Source: an uncultured Clostridia bacterium
GTDB lineage: Bacteria > Bacillota > Clostridia > Christensenellales > Borkfalkiaceae
Direction of reading: 5' to 3'
Assembly (NCBI GenBank): GCA_934271245.1
Contig: CAKQQY010000028.1
Coordinates: 1-23,330, forward strand
Length of the DNA: 23,330 nt
Shown piece by piece: positions 1 through 6,073 of the stretch (the first letter of the stretch is position 1; each line of letters starts with the position of its first letter). The translations under genes and the position numbers were made by a program. The notes below the pieces were generated by a model, which was not told the DNA's origin, searched no databases, and saw only the letters and a program-made list of their open reading frames with translations.

Positions 1-2
1 TT

Positions 3-92
3 GTCTTGTTTGAAAAAACATCAGTTTTCCTTGAAAATGCGCTTCGCGCGCTTTCAGATAAAACTTCCGATATTATAAACTATGAGAAGTAA
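3..92 (+). CDS. C-terminal end of an unidentified protein (partial)
   Basis: A reading frame enters from the left edge and stays open for 29 codons to a TAA at 90-92. The residues (ending LSDKTSDIINYEK) look like an amphipathic helical tail rather than chance translation, and the other two forward frames stop sooner. Too little is present to name a family. The first ~38 bp of this coding end resemble a noncoding segment at 154-191, so the gene end may have been duplicated. I infer a real gene end from composition only. Confidence 0.45.
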   Translation, partial: VLFEKTSVFLENALRALSDKTSDIINYEK

Positions 93-267
93 ATTTTTGA
101 AGCGAATTCAAAATTTGCGCTGTCGCGCTACGCAAAGTTAAAACTTTGCGCTTCTTGTTCGATATAACATCAGTTTTGCATGAAGGTGCGGCTCGTTCTC
201 GTGCAAAAGTTATAAGTTAAAACCACTTGCGAAAAAGTTTACGGCTTTATAGTATAGGATAATAATA
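93..267. repeat. Intergenic segment with palindromes and a degenerate copy of the upstream gene end
   Basis: This 175-bp stretch holds a 9-bp perfect inverted repeat, CGCAAAGTT/AACTTTGCG (131-139 and 142-150, 2-bp loop). A looser dyad at about 168-213 pairs AGTTTTGCATGA with TCGTGCAAAAGT. Positions 154-191 match 5-42, the coding end of the upstream gene, at roughly three quarters of positions and share the block AACATCAGTTTT. No reading frame with a convincing start is seen. It could be an intergenic repeat family or a decayed tandem duplication. Confidence 0.4.
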
Positions 268-423
268 ATGATTGAAAATAAAGAAAATAAAGACGTCATC
301 GATGACGATGACAGATGCGATTTGGATCCAAACAAAACATGCGATAGTTGCGGCAAGTGCATAGAAGAAGATAAAAATTATAAAATAATAAAAATAACCA
401 AAATTATTACCGACGAAGAATAA
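268..423 (+). CDS. Small Cys-rich hypothetical protein (51 aa)
   Basis: An ATG at 268 opens 51 codons ending in TAA at 421-423. The protein is acidic at its start (DVIDDDDRCDLD) and has four cysteines in the pattern C-x7-C-x2-C-x2-C (residues 17, 25, 28, 31; core CDSCGKC), which suits a small zinc or iron-sulfur knuckle. The C-terminus is Lys/Ile-rich and ends DEE. A GGAT about ten bases before the ATG is only a weak ribosome binding site. It converges on the recombinase gene with just 5 bp between the stops and no terminator. I do not recognise a named family. The metal-site idea is inference from cysteine spacing, and I believe the gene is real because of that conserved-looking core. Confidence 0.55.
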   Translation: MIENKENKDVIDDDDRCDLDPNKTCDSCGKCIEEDKNYKIIKITKIITDEE

Positions 424-428
424 TTTTA

Positions 429-1496
429 TTATTTATTTTTATCGGCAGGGGAGATTGTAACGTTTAAGCCTGCTTTTTTTCGGGAATCTTCGGAAATTGC
501 GGCGTAATGTTTTTTCGTTGTGTTTACGTCTTTATGTCCTAAACAATCGGCAACGATATAAATATCTCCTGTTTGCCTATATAAGTTAGTGCCGAACGTA
601 CTTCTTAATTTATGCGGAGTGATTTTCTTTAACGGGGAAACGATTGAAGCATATTTTTTTACTAAATTTTCAACCGTCCTGGGGGATATGCGGCGATTTT
701 GTAGCGATAAGAATAAAGCGTTCTCATCAGGGCTTACTCTTTTATCTTTTTCTCTCATAACGAGATAGTCGTTAAGCGCAGATTTTACTTGCTCGTTAAA
801 ATATAAAATGGATCTGTTTCCGCCTTTTCTCGTAACGACAAAACTATTGTTTAACATATCTAAATCGGAAATATTAAGTCCGACAAGTTCGCTGATACGA
901 ATTCCCGTACCCAAAAACAGGGTAACGATAGCCGTATCGCGAATTTTTGTATTATCGTGAAAGGCTTTTTGGTGTTTAGACAACCCGTGACCGCTTTCAA
1001 CAACGTAAATCATATCACCGATTTCGTCAACTTTTTCGTTTGAATCTAATCGTATAATCTCTTTTTCGTGAATTTTAGGCGTGGCAACCTTTGCTGCGTT
1101 ATTTGATACGATTTTTCCTTTATTAAACAGGTACTTAAAAAACGAGCGAACCGAGCATAATTTTCTCGCTTTGCCGGTCTCGGTACATCTTTCGGTTTTA
1201 CCGTTAATTTCGTATAAATTTAAGTAATTTAAGAAATATTCTATATCGCTTGCGGTAATTTCGTTAATATCATCAAGGGTAATTTCTTCGATTTTTTTAT
1301 TTTTAAACACTTTTTTACATAAAAAATCAAAAAAAACGCGTAAATCATAACAATAATTTAATCTTGTAAGGGGAGAAGTTTTCGGTTCGATTCCGATAAT
1401 ATAATCGTTTACAAAATAGGGTAATTGTCCTACGATTTCATCCGCGCGTTTAATACAAGTTTTTTCACGTTCTTCAAAATAACTTTTATTTTTCAT
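429..1496 (-). CDS. Tyrosine recombinase / integrase, XerC/XerD-like
   Basis: This 355-residue protein is a site-specific DNA recombinase that cuts and rejoins DNA through a 3'-phosphotyrosine. An N-terminal SAM-like core-binding domain covers roughly residues 25-135. The C-terminal catalytic domain carries the complete active-site set: R200 in GTGIRISEL, K224 in the beta-hairpin (TRKGG), H295 and R298 in HKLR, H321 in LGH and nucleophile Y331 in KKHYAAIS. It is longer than typical XerC/D (about 300), partly through an insert near residues 160-182 before the catalytic core. The ATG at 1496 follows TAGGT at a suitable distance and a consensus promoter. No phage or transposon genes flank it, so it may be a chromosomal Xer or an orphan integrase. 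A 34-bp inverted repeat about 230 bp upstream is a candidate target. Family assignment is firm; the biological role is not. Confidence 0.93.
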   Translation of the reverse strand: MKNKSYFEEREKTCIKRADEIVGQLPYFVNDYIIGIEPKTSPLTRLNYCYDLRVFFDFLCKKVFKNKKIEEITLDDINEITASDIEYFLNYLNLYEINGKTERCTETGKARKLCSVRSFFKYLFNKGKIVSNNAAKVATPKIHEKEIIRLDSNEKVDEIGDMIYVVESGHGLSKHQKAFHDNTKIRDTAIVTLFLGTGIRISELVGLNISDLDMLNNSFVVTRKGGNRSILYFNEQVKSALNDYLVMREKDKRVSPDENALFLSLQNRRISPRTVENLVKKYASIVSPLKKITPHKLRSTFGTNLYRQTGDIYIVADCLGHKDVNTTKKHYAAISEDSRKKAGLNVTISPADKNK

Positions 1497-1511
1497 ATAT
1501 TTACCTAAAAT

Positions 1512-1525
1512 TTATTTTACGAATA
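1512..1525 (+). repeat. Solo half-site TTATTTTACGAATA at the recombinase transcription start
   Basis: These 14 bases are identical to 1741-1754, the right arm of the 34-bp inverted repeat upstream. They lie just downstream of the recombinase -10 box, over the expected transcription start near 1520. A protein bound here would be placed to block the gene. Binding is inferred. Confidence 0.5.
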
Positions 1526-1526
1526 C

Positions 1527-1555
1527 ATTATAACGGGAAAAATATTTTTTGTCAA
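1527..1555 (-). promoter_or_regulatory. Consensus sigma-A promoter of the recombinase gene
   Basis: On the minus strand TTGACA (1555-1550) and TATAAT (1532-1527) are separated by exactly 17 bp, a perfect housekeeping promoter. Transcription should begin near 1520, leaving a short leader before the ATG at 1496. A strong promoter is notable for a recombinase and fits a need for repression. Confidence 0.85.
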
Positions 1556-1723
1556 TCCGGGGTATGCGCGAAACTTCTTAAATTAAAATAAGATAACGGA
1601 ACAATTATATCTATAGAACATAACAATTGAACTAAAGAAATCATTTAAATAATTTTTGGGTCTCGGTTTTTCTTGTATATGATGTTTAATTATCGTTTTA
1701 TGGGGTATCACCGAAATGTATAC

Positions 1724-1757
1724 AACTATTCGCAAAATCCTTATTTTACGAATAGTT
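1724..1757. repeat. 34-bp near-perfect inverted repeat, candidate recombinase target or operator
   Basis: Two 15-bp arms (1724-1738 and 1743-1757) surround a 4-bp centre and pair with a single mismatch: AACTATTCG-c-AAAAT against ATTTT-a-CGAATAGTT. Read as half-sites this is about two 14-bp arms around a 6-bp core, the geometry of tyrosine recombinase crossover sites (dif has 11-bp arms and a 6-bp core; loxP is 34 bp with 13-bp arms). It lies about 230 bp upstream of the tyrosine recombinase start. A terminator is unlikely because no T-tract follows. It could instead be a dimer operator. Confidence 0.6.
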
Positions 1758-1770
1758 ACACAAAATAAGG
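1739..1770. repeat. Overlapping alternative hairpin CCTTATTTT / AAAATAAGG
   Basis: A perfect 9-bp inverted repeat pairs 1739-1747 with 1762-1770. Its left arm includes part of the right arm of the 34-bp repeat (1743-1747), so as RNA or extruded DNA the two structures exclude each other. No known riboswitch is recognised. Confidence 0.45.
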
Positions 1771-1846
1771 CAACTGATTTCGATAATTTTCAAAAAATTC
1801 AATTTAAGATGAGTTTTTAAGAGAAAAAAATCTTATTGCAAAAATT

Positions 1847-1863
1847 ATTATGTTTGACATAAT
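1847..1863. promoter_or_regulatory. Palindrome ATTATGT-TTG-ACATAAT, operator candidate
   Basis: A perfect 7-bp dyad with a 3-bp centre lies 46 bp upstream of the -35 of the PadR-type gene. PadR regulators are known to bind ATGT/ACAT dyads, though usually with a wider spacing, so autoregulation is possible but inferred. The core TTATGT-N3-ACATAA recurs upstream of purB. Confidence 0.45.
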
Positions 1864-1908
1864 TTCTATTCAAAAGTAGTCCGAATGGTTTATATTTTCA
1901 AATATTAC

Positions 1909-1937
1909 TTGACGAATTGCACTTTCAATTGTATAAT
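1909..1937 (+). promoter_or_regulatory. Sigma-A promoter of the PadR-membrane gene
   Basis: TTGACG (1909-1914) and TATAAT (1932-1937) are 17 bp apart. Transcription should start near 1944, giving a leader of about 70 nt before the ATG at 2016. Confidence 0.8.
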
Positions 1938-1952
1938 CAATTAAGATAATAT

Positions 1953-1980
1953 ATTTAGACGCTGTAGTTTCGTTCTAAAT
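1953..1980 (+). promoter_or_regulatory. Inverted repeat in the leader of the PadR-membrane gene
   Basis: ATTTAGA-CG (1953-1961) pairs with CG-t-TCTAAAT (1971-1980), with one bulged base. It sits just after the predicted start site, so it could be an operator or an mRNA hairpin that leaves the GGAG at 2000-2003 free. No T-tract follows, so it is not a terminator. Confidence 0.4.
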
Positions 1981-2015
1981 ATGGTTTATGTTAAAACTTG
2001 GAGAAATTATTTATT

Positions 2016-3248
2016 ATGGAAAATTCGATAAGCAGCGATTTAATACGCGGTCACATCGATACGATTATTTTAAATTCTCTGTTAGACGGCGATAAATATC
2101 CCCAACAAATTATGGATTACGTCGAATTAAAAAGCGAAAAAAAATATTCGGTTAATCAGGCAACGTTATACAGTTCGTTAAAACGTCTTGAATCGTTAAA
2201 ATACGTTAACGGTTATTGGCACGATTCCGAAAACGGTCGCAGACGTTTTTATTCGATAACAGAAAACGGAAGAAAATACGTATCGGATAATCTTAAAAAC
2301 TGGGCGTATTCTCGCGCTATCATAAATAATTTAATTGACGCCGAGCCCGAAAAAGAAGTCGTTGTTGTCGAAAAACCCGTTTTTCGCGACGTTAAAGCCG
2401 ATAATGAAAATAAAACGAATATAATTCAACCCGAAGAAAAAGCGTATTCCCCGTCGCCTGAGCCTGTTATTTCCGCCGAAAAGAAGAATGTCGACAACAA
2501 TATTTATGTCGAAGAAAATAAGTCGGATTACACGGTTAATCGAGCGAGTAATATCGAAGAAATTAATTTCAGAAGCATTTTAAACGGTCTTATAAAATAC
2601 GAAAAGCAAGCGGCAAAAACCGAAAAATTAAATAATTCGGAAAACACCGAAGTGGTTATCGAAAATAATGCTTCGTCACAAGTTCAAAAATTAAATGAAA
2701 CCATTAAGACTAAAGAAGAAAACTTTACGTTAAATACGACTCCTGCTTACGAAGACGCTGTTACTTTGGCAAAACGTGACGGTTACAAGATTAAAATCTA
2801 TTCGAAGTCGATGAAAAAAGCAAAAGGAAACGTTTTTATAAATAAACTTAATTTCGTTTCTTCGCTCTTTTTAATGTTGTTATCTTTTGTGGAACTATTT
2901 GTCGTTTCCATAGTTTCAAAGAACGATTTTGTAATATCTTTTCCGATTTTGATGGGCCTAATAGTCCTTTTTGCAATCTATCCGATTTACTGCACTGTAA
3001 AATATTTTAATAACCAGTCAAAAACCTGCTTGCCGATTCGGAAAGACGTAATTTTAAACGCTATAATAGTTGTTTTTAATCTCATACTGATCACGTTTGC
3101 TTTATGCCTGATATTTAACCTTAATTTTTCGAACGCTAAATACTTGACTTTGTTTTTCATTATACCATGCGTTTTATATTTAAATATTGTTTTCTATTTT
3201 ACGTTTAAGTATATTATGTCGTTAAATAAATCGTTTTTAGTAAACTGA
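2016..3248 (+). CDS. PadR-family regulator fused to a four-helix membrane domain
   Basis: This 410-residue protein joins a DNA-binding and a membrane part. Residues about 6-108 are a PadR-type winged helix (core IILNSLLDGDKYPQQIMDYV, then NQATLYSSLKRLESLKYV and a wing with NGRRRFYSIT). A hydrophilic Lys/Glu/Asn-rich linker spans about 110-270. Four hydrophobic helices follow, near 278-301, 307-329, 345-368 and 375-399. Typical PadR proteins are 100-180 residues, cytosolic and dimeric. This one would be anchored in the membrane with its DNA-binding end in the cytoplasm. ATG 2016 is chosen because GGAG at 2000-2003 is well spaced for it; an in-frame TTG at 1998 overlaps that site. It stands alone with its own promoter and terminator. 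The target and any sensed signal are unknown. The fusion is directly visible; sensing is inference. Confidence 0.85.
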   Translation: MENSISSDLIRGHIDTIILNSLLDGDKYPQQIMDYVELKSEKKYSVNQATLYSSLKRLESLKYVNGYWHDSENGRRRFYSITENGRKYVSDNLKNWAYSRAIINNLIDAEPEKEVVVVEKPVFRDVKADNENKTNIIQPEEKAYSPSPEPVISAEKKNVDNNIYVEENKSDYTVNRASNIEEINFRSILNGLIKYEKQAAKTEKLNNSENTEVVIENNASSQVQKLNETIKTKEENFTLNTTPAYEDAVTLAKRDGYKIKIYSKSMKKAKGNVFINKLNFVSSLFLMLLSFVELFVVSIVSKNDFVISFPILMGLIVLFAIYPIYCTVKYFNNQSKTCLPIRKDVILNAIIVVFNLILITFALCLIFNLNFSNAKYLTLFFIIPCVLYLNIVFYFTFKYIMSLNKSFLVN

Positions 3249-3274
3249 TTTTTCGAATTATCGAATTATATGAT

Positions 3275-3312
3275 AAAAAAGAGTTTGCCGTTTCCATGGC
3301 AAACTCTTTTTT
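3275..3312. terminator. Bidirectional rho-independent terminator
   Basis: AAAAAAGAGTTTGCC (3275-3289) pairs perfectly with GGCAAACTCTTTTTT (3298-3312) around an 8-base loop, giving a U-tract on both strands. It lies between the convergent ends of the PadR-membrane gene and rluB and serves both. Confidence 0.9.
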
Positions 3313-3325
3313 GTTGAAACTTGTT

Positions 3326-4027
3326 TTACATATTTAACAAATAATTTACTTCTTCATAAGAAAGTTTTCTGACTTCTCCGCGGTCTAACCCCGTCAATTG
3401 TAAATCGCCTATTTTTATTCTTTTTAAAAAGTCAACGTTGTTGCCGACGGCTTCAAACATTTTTCTTACCTGTCTGTTTCTGCCTTCCGTTATCGTTATA
3501 TGTAACTTGGATCCTACTTTATTTGTTTCGATAAGTTTTATGTTACATTTTTTAGTTTTTACGCCGTCTATATAAACGCCCGCTCTTAATTTATTAAGGT
3601 CTTCTGTAGAAACCGGCTTTTCAGTCTTCACCAGATAAGTTTTGGGGATTTCGTTTCTCGGGTGCGTCAATTTATAAGTCAAATCGCCGTCGTTTGTTAA
3701 AATTAACAAACCTTCCGAATCGTAATCGAGCCTGCCGACCGGAAATAATCTTTTAATATCCGGCGGAAGTAAATCCATAACGGTTTTCCTTCCTTTATCG
3801 TCCTTTACAGTACAGACGTATCCTTTCGGCTTATTCATAATGTAATAATCGTATTTTTTAACTACGTTTACAAGTTTTCCGTTTACGGAAACCATATCGC
3901 CGCATTCTACTTCGTCGCCGAGTTTTGCCGTTCTGCCGTTAATTTTTACGGCGCCTTCTTTTATAAGCGTGTCGGACGCTCTTCTCGAAGCGACGCCGCT
4001 TTCTGCCAAAAACTTATTTATTCGCAT
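3326..4027 (-). CDS. rluB: 23S rRNA pseudouridine synthase, RluB/RsuA family
   Basis: The enzyme isomerises a uridine to pseudouridine in rRNA. The 233 residues comprise an N-terminal S4 RNA-binding domain (about 1-60, with MRINKFLAESGVASRR) and the RsuA-type catalytic domain with GRLDYDSEGLLILTNDG, where D101 is the catalytic aspartate. The C-terminal EGRNRQVRKMF motif near 181-191 is also typical. Length fits the family. The ribosome binding site AGGTGA overlaps the TAG stop of the upstream dacF gene, 7 bp before the ATG, so translation is probably coupled. RluB beside dacF is a common arrangement in Firmicutes. RsuA-type 16S specificity cannot be excluded, but RluB is more likely in this context. 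Confidence 0.92.
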   Translation of the reverse strand: MRINKFLAESGVASRRASDTLIKEGAVKINGRTAKLGDEVECGDMVSVNGKLVNVVKKYDYYIMNKPKGYVCTVKDDKGRKTVMDLLPPDIKRLFPVGRLDYDSEGLLILTNDGDLTYKLTHPRNEIPKTYLVKTEKPVSTEDLNKLRAGVYIDGVKTKKCNIKLIETNKVGSKLHITITEGRNRQVRKMFEAVGNNVDFLKRIKIGDLQLTGLDRGEVRKLSYEEVNYLLNM

Positions 4028-4034
4028 AATTCAC

Positions 4035-5096
4035 CTACCGTATAATAGTATAGACTTTTTCGGTAAAAAGCAAGTTATTTTGACAATAAATTTTAACAAA
4101 TCCAATAATATCGTCTTTAGTAACGTTTTTGGGCAGTTCATCTGGCAAATCATATTCAATTTTTATGTCTTCGTACTCTTTTTGTGTTAACGGTAAAGTT
4201 ATATCTTTTTTTATATATACGGCAAGTTTTTCGTCTGAATCGGATTTCTTTATAAAATCGATTACATTATCGCTTTCAACTAATTTATAAAGCGTATAAT
4301 TATTAAATCCATCTGATAATAAGTTTTTTGATCTCTCGAACATGCTCGGGCAGTTTAAAACGACGCAAACAAATTCCATACCGTTTCTTTTACATGAAGA
4401 AACAAGGCATCTTCCCGCTTTTTTCGTAAATCCCGTTTTAATACCCGTGGCGCCGTCAAATTCTTTTAACATTTTATTTTTATTGATAAGCAACCTTTTC
4501 GTATTGCGCGTCGTAAAAGGAATCGTATAACTTTTTGAAGATACGATCTGTCTGAAAACGGGATTTTCCATTGCATAAACCGAAATTAAAGCCAGATCGT
4601 AAGCGGTAGTATAATGATTATCCGAATGTAATCCGTGCGGATTAACAAAATTACTGTTTTCACACCCGATTTTCTCTGCCGTTTTATTCATTAATTCGGC
4701 AAAATCGTTTATACTTCCGCTAACGTGCAGCGCCAACGTTTCGGCACAATCGTTTCCTGAACGCAACATTAAACCGTATAACAAGTCTTTTACAGATAAC
4801 TTTTCACCGACTTCGAGATATATGCTCGAGCCTTCTATTCCGACGCTTTTTTCGGTAACCGTTACTTCTTCATCTATATCACAATTTTCAATGACTGTTA
4901 TGGCGGTTAAAATTTTAGTCGTGCTTGCCATGTATTTTTTTACACGGGCGTTATTTTCATACACTATTCTATGACTTGTAGTTTCCATTACAATTTCCGA
5001 AACGGTTTCCGCATTCGAAATTATTGGGTTAAAATCATAATATGTCAGACATAAACACACTATAAAAAGCAAGCAAAATACTAATCTTTTTTTCAC
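4035..5096 (-). CDS. dacF: D-alanyl-D-alanine carboxypeptidase (penicillin-binding protein, S11 family, DacF-like)
   Basis: This secreted enzyme removes the terminal D-Ala from peptidoglycan stem peptides. A signal peptide or anchor covers residues 1-28 (KKR then a hydrophobic run). The active-site motifs are all present: SxxK at S58-TT-K61, SGN at 113-115 and KTG at 220-222. The C-terminal part from about 275 is the small beta domain seen in PBP5/DacF proteins. The start is GTG at 5096, directly after the gerW stop (TAAGTG), with AAGGAG inside the last codons of gerW. The link to GerW suggests a DacF-type sporulation or cortex role, but a vegetative DacA role is possible. All catalytic residues are intact. 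Confidence 0.93.
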   Translation of the reverse strand: MKKRLVFCLLFIVCLCLTYYDFNPIISNAETVSEIVMETTSHRIVYENNARVKKYMASTTKILTAITVIENCDIDEEVTVTEKSVGIEGSSIYLEVGEKLSVKDLLYGLMLRSGNDCAETLALHVSGSINDFAELMNKTAEKIGCENSNFVNPHGLHSDNHYTTAYDLALISVYAMENPVFRQIVSSKSYTIPFTTRNTKRLLINKNKMLKEFDGATGIKTGFTKKAGRCLVSSCKRNGMEFVCVVLNCPSMFERSKNLLSDGFNNYTLYKLVESDNVIDFIKKSDSDEKLAVYIKKDITLPLTQKEYEDIKIEYDLPDELPKNVTKDDIIGFVKIYCQNNLLFTEKVYTIIR

Positions 5097-5474
5097 TTAT
5101 ACTCCTTTTACGATATTAAACAATTCATCGCTTATTTTATTAAAAATTGCATCGATAGAAGTGTCGCTTACATTCAGTAATTTATACCCTTCGTTCTTTT
5201 CTTTTATCAAAAAAGCGCATGGCTTTAACGATATAATCGAGCCATTACCCGCAGAAAAAGGTAGGTCTGACGACGAAGAAAAAATCCCCTTTTTCCCATA
5301 TTCACCACCCCCCGTTAAAATACCGAGCATAACTTTTGTAATGGGTATTATTATAGAGCCGTCGTCGTCTTTTATCGGCTTTCCTATAACAGTATTTACG
5401 TCAAGCGATTCGTTTAGATTTTTCATTGCCGTTTCAACAACGGTGTTTATTCTATTTTCTTTTTGTTGATTCAT
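5097..5474 (-). CDS. gerW: GerW/YtfJ family sporulation protein
   Basis: This 125-residue protein resembles B. subtilis YtfJ (GerW), a spore protein needed for normal germination. Recognisable parts are the N-terminal helix (NTVVETAMKNLNESLDVNTVIGKP), a strand with DGSIIIPITKVMLGI, a glycine-rich turn (TGGGEYGKKG) and a second glycine segment (SAGNGSIIS) before the C-terminal beta region. There is no signal peptide or membrane segment. It overlaps the upstream DUF2953-like gene by 23 bp and abuts dacF, so the genes are almost certainly co-transcribed. Presence of gerW suggests a spore-forming lineage but does not prove sporulation, since it persists in some non-sporulating relatives. Confidence 0.88.
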   Translation of the reverse strand: MNQQKENRINTVVETAMKNLNESLDVNTVIGKPIKDDDGSIIIPITKVMLGILTGGGEYGKKGIFSSSSDLPFSAGNGSIISLKPCAFLIKEKNEGYKLLNVSDTSIDAIFNKISDELFNIVKGV

Positions 5475-5970
5475 ATATTTTCCCTATTATATTTTTTATT
5501 ATAAATAAGCAAAGCGATAAAATATTAAATACAGATATGCTTTTATTGTAAAACGATATATAATCGCTTTGATTAACATTTAATTTATTTTTTAAGTAAG
5601 GTTTTTTGAATTTTAATATTGCGGAAGCCTGATTATAGGCAAAAACAGAGCCGACAATCAAAGGAACATTTTCTTTCGGAACATCTAATACGTTGTCGAT
5701 TTTTAATATATTTAAATCTATTAACGGCTTTATTGAACTCTTTACCGAAACAACGTCTTTTGCCGTAATAATTTTTGCCTTATTTTTAGCGTAATGTATT
5801 GCAATTTTTTTGTCCGTAATCCCAACGTATCCGTTTAGAACAGGTATTTTATCTATTGAAATTTTAAAGAAAACTTTTTCGTTTTTTTGTTTATATAAAA
5901 ACTGTGTTTCTAAAAAGAACGGAAAAACAAGTATTACGTAAACACCGGCAATAATTAATATCCAAACCAC
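5452..5970 (-). CDS. DUF2953 (YtfI)-like membrane protein
   Basis: This 172-residue protein has an N-terminal hydrophobic helix (about 2-19) and a weaker C-terminal one (about 145-163), with a charged beta-rich middle. Sequence alone gives a weak family call. Its place directly before gerW and its 23-bp overlap match the ytfI-ytfJ pair of Firmicutes, where YtfI is DUF2953, so I infer that family. It is shorter than usual DUF2953 proteins. The start is GTG at 5970 with only a poor Shine-Dalgarno (GGAT). It is the first gene of the cluster; the scpA-scpB genes that often precede this pair are absent and lexA is divergent. Function is unknown. Confidence 0.6.
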   Translation of the reverse strand: MVWILIIAGVYVILVFPFFLETQFLYKQKNEKVFFKISIDKIPVLNGYVGITDKKIAIHYAKNKAKIITAKDVVSVKSSIKPLIDLNILKIDNVLDVPKENVPLIVGSVFAYNQASAILKFKKPYLKNKLNVNQSDYISFYNKSISVFNILSLCLFIIKNIIGKIYESTKRK

Positions 5971-6021
5971 TACAGATAATATCCGTAAAAAAAATAAAAA
6001 TATACGGCACCCGAACGTTGT

Positions 6022-6050
6022 ATTTTATGAACAAATGTTTGACTTATAAA
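6022..6050 (-). promoter_or_regulatory. Possible divergent promoter of the DUF2953-gerW-dacF-rluB cluster
   Basis: On the minus strand TTTATA (6050-6045) and TAAAAT (6027-6022) are 17 bp apart. The LexA box lies entirely in the spacer, so LexA might also affect this cluster. The -35 match is poor and this is tentative. Confidence 0.3.
6028..6041. promoter_or_regulatory. LexA (SOS) box
   Basis: TGAACAAATGTTTG differs at one position from the Gram-positive LexA consensus CGAACRNRYGTTYG. It overlaps the -35 of the lexA promoter, as expected for autorepression released after DNA damage. Confidence 0.8.
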
Positions 6051-6067
6051 CCGCATTATGATATTAT
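6039..6067 (+). promoter_or_regulatory. lexA promoter, apparently producing a leaderless mRNA
   Basis: TTGACT (6039-6044) and TATTAT (6062-6067) are 17 bp apart. Transcription should begin about 7 bases after the -10, at the ATG itself (6074). No Shine-Dalgarno can then precede that codon in the transcript. Confidence 0.7.
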
Positions 6068-6073
6068 AAACGT

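Larger units (their letters stand above)
1497..2015. other. Divergent intergenic region, 519 bp, rich in regulatory signals
   Basis: No gene is supported here. Besides the signals listed separately, it contains an imperfect direct repeat, GGGGTAT-N3-CGAAA, at 1559-1573 and 1702-1716. It separates two genes transcribed in opposite directions, the recombinase and the PadR-membrane gene. It is much longer than most gaps in this window and is A+T-rich. Confidence 0.6.

Noticed and set aside
1854..1882. TTGACA at 1854-1859 as a second promoter of the PadR-membrane gene
   Set aside because: At 17 bp spacing the -10 position reads TAGTCC, a poor match. The TTGACG/TATAAT pair downstream is far better.
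1501..2000. Integrase plus inverted repeat as a prophage or integrative element
   Set aside because: No phage, conjugation or transposition gene, no flanking tRNA and no direct-repeat attachment pair is visible in the window.
1998..2015. TTG at 1998 as start of the PadR-membrane protein
   Set aside because: The TTG overlaps the GGAG that best serves the ATG at 2016, and the PadR fold begins after 2016.
5041..5053. TATGT-CAG-ACATA as a functional operator
   Set aside because: It lies inside the dacF signal-peptide coding region with shorter arms, so chance is the simplest explanation.
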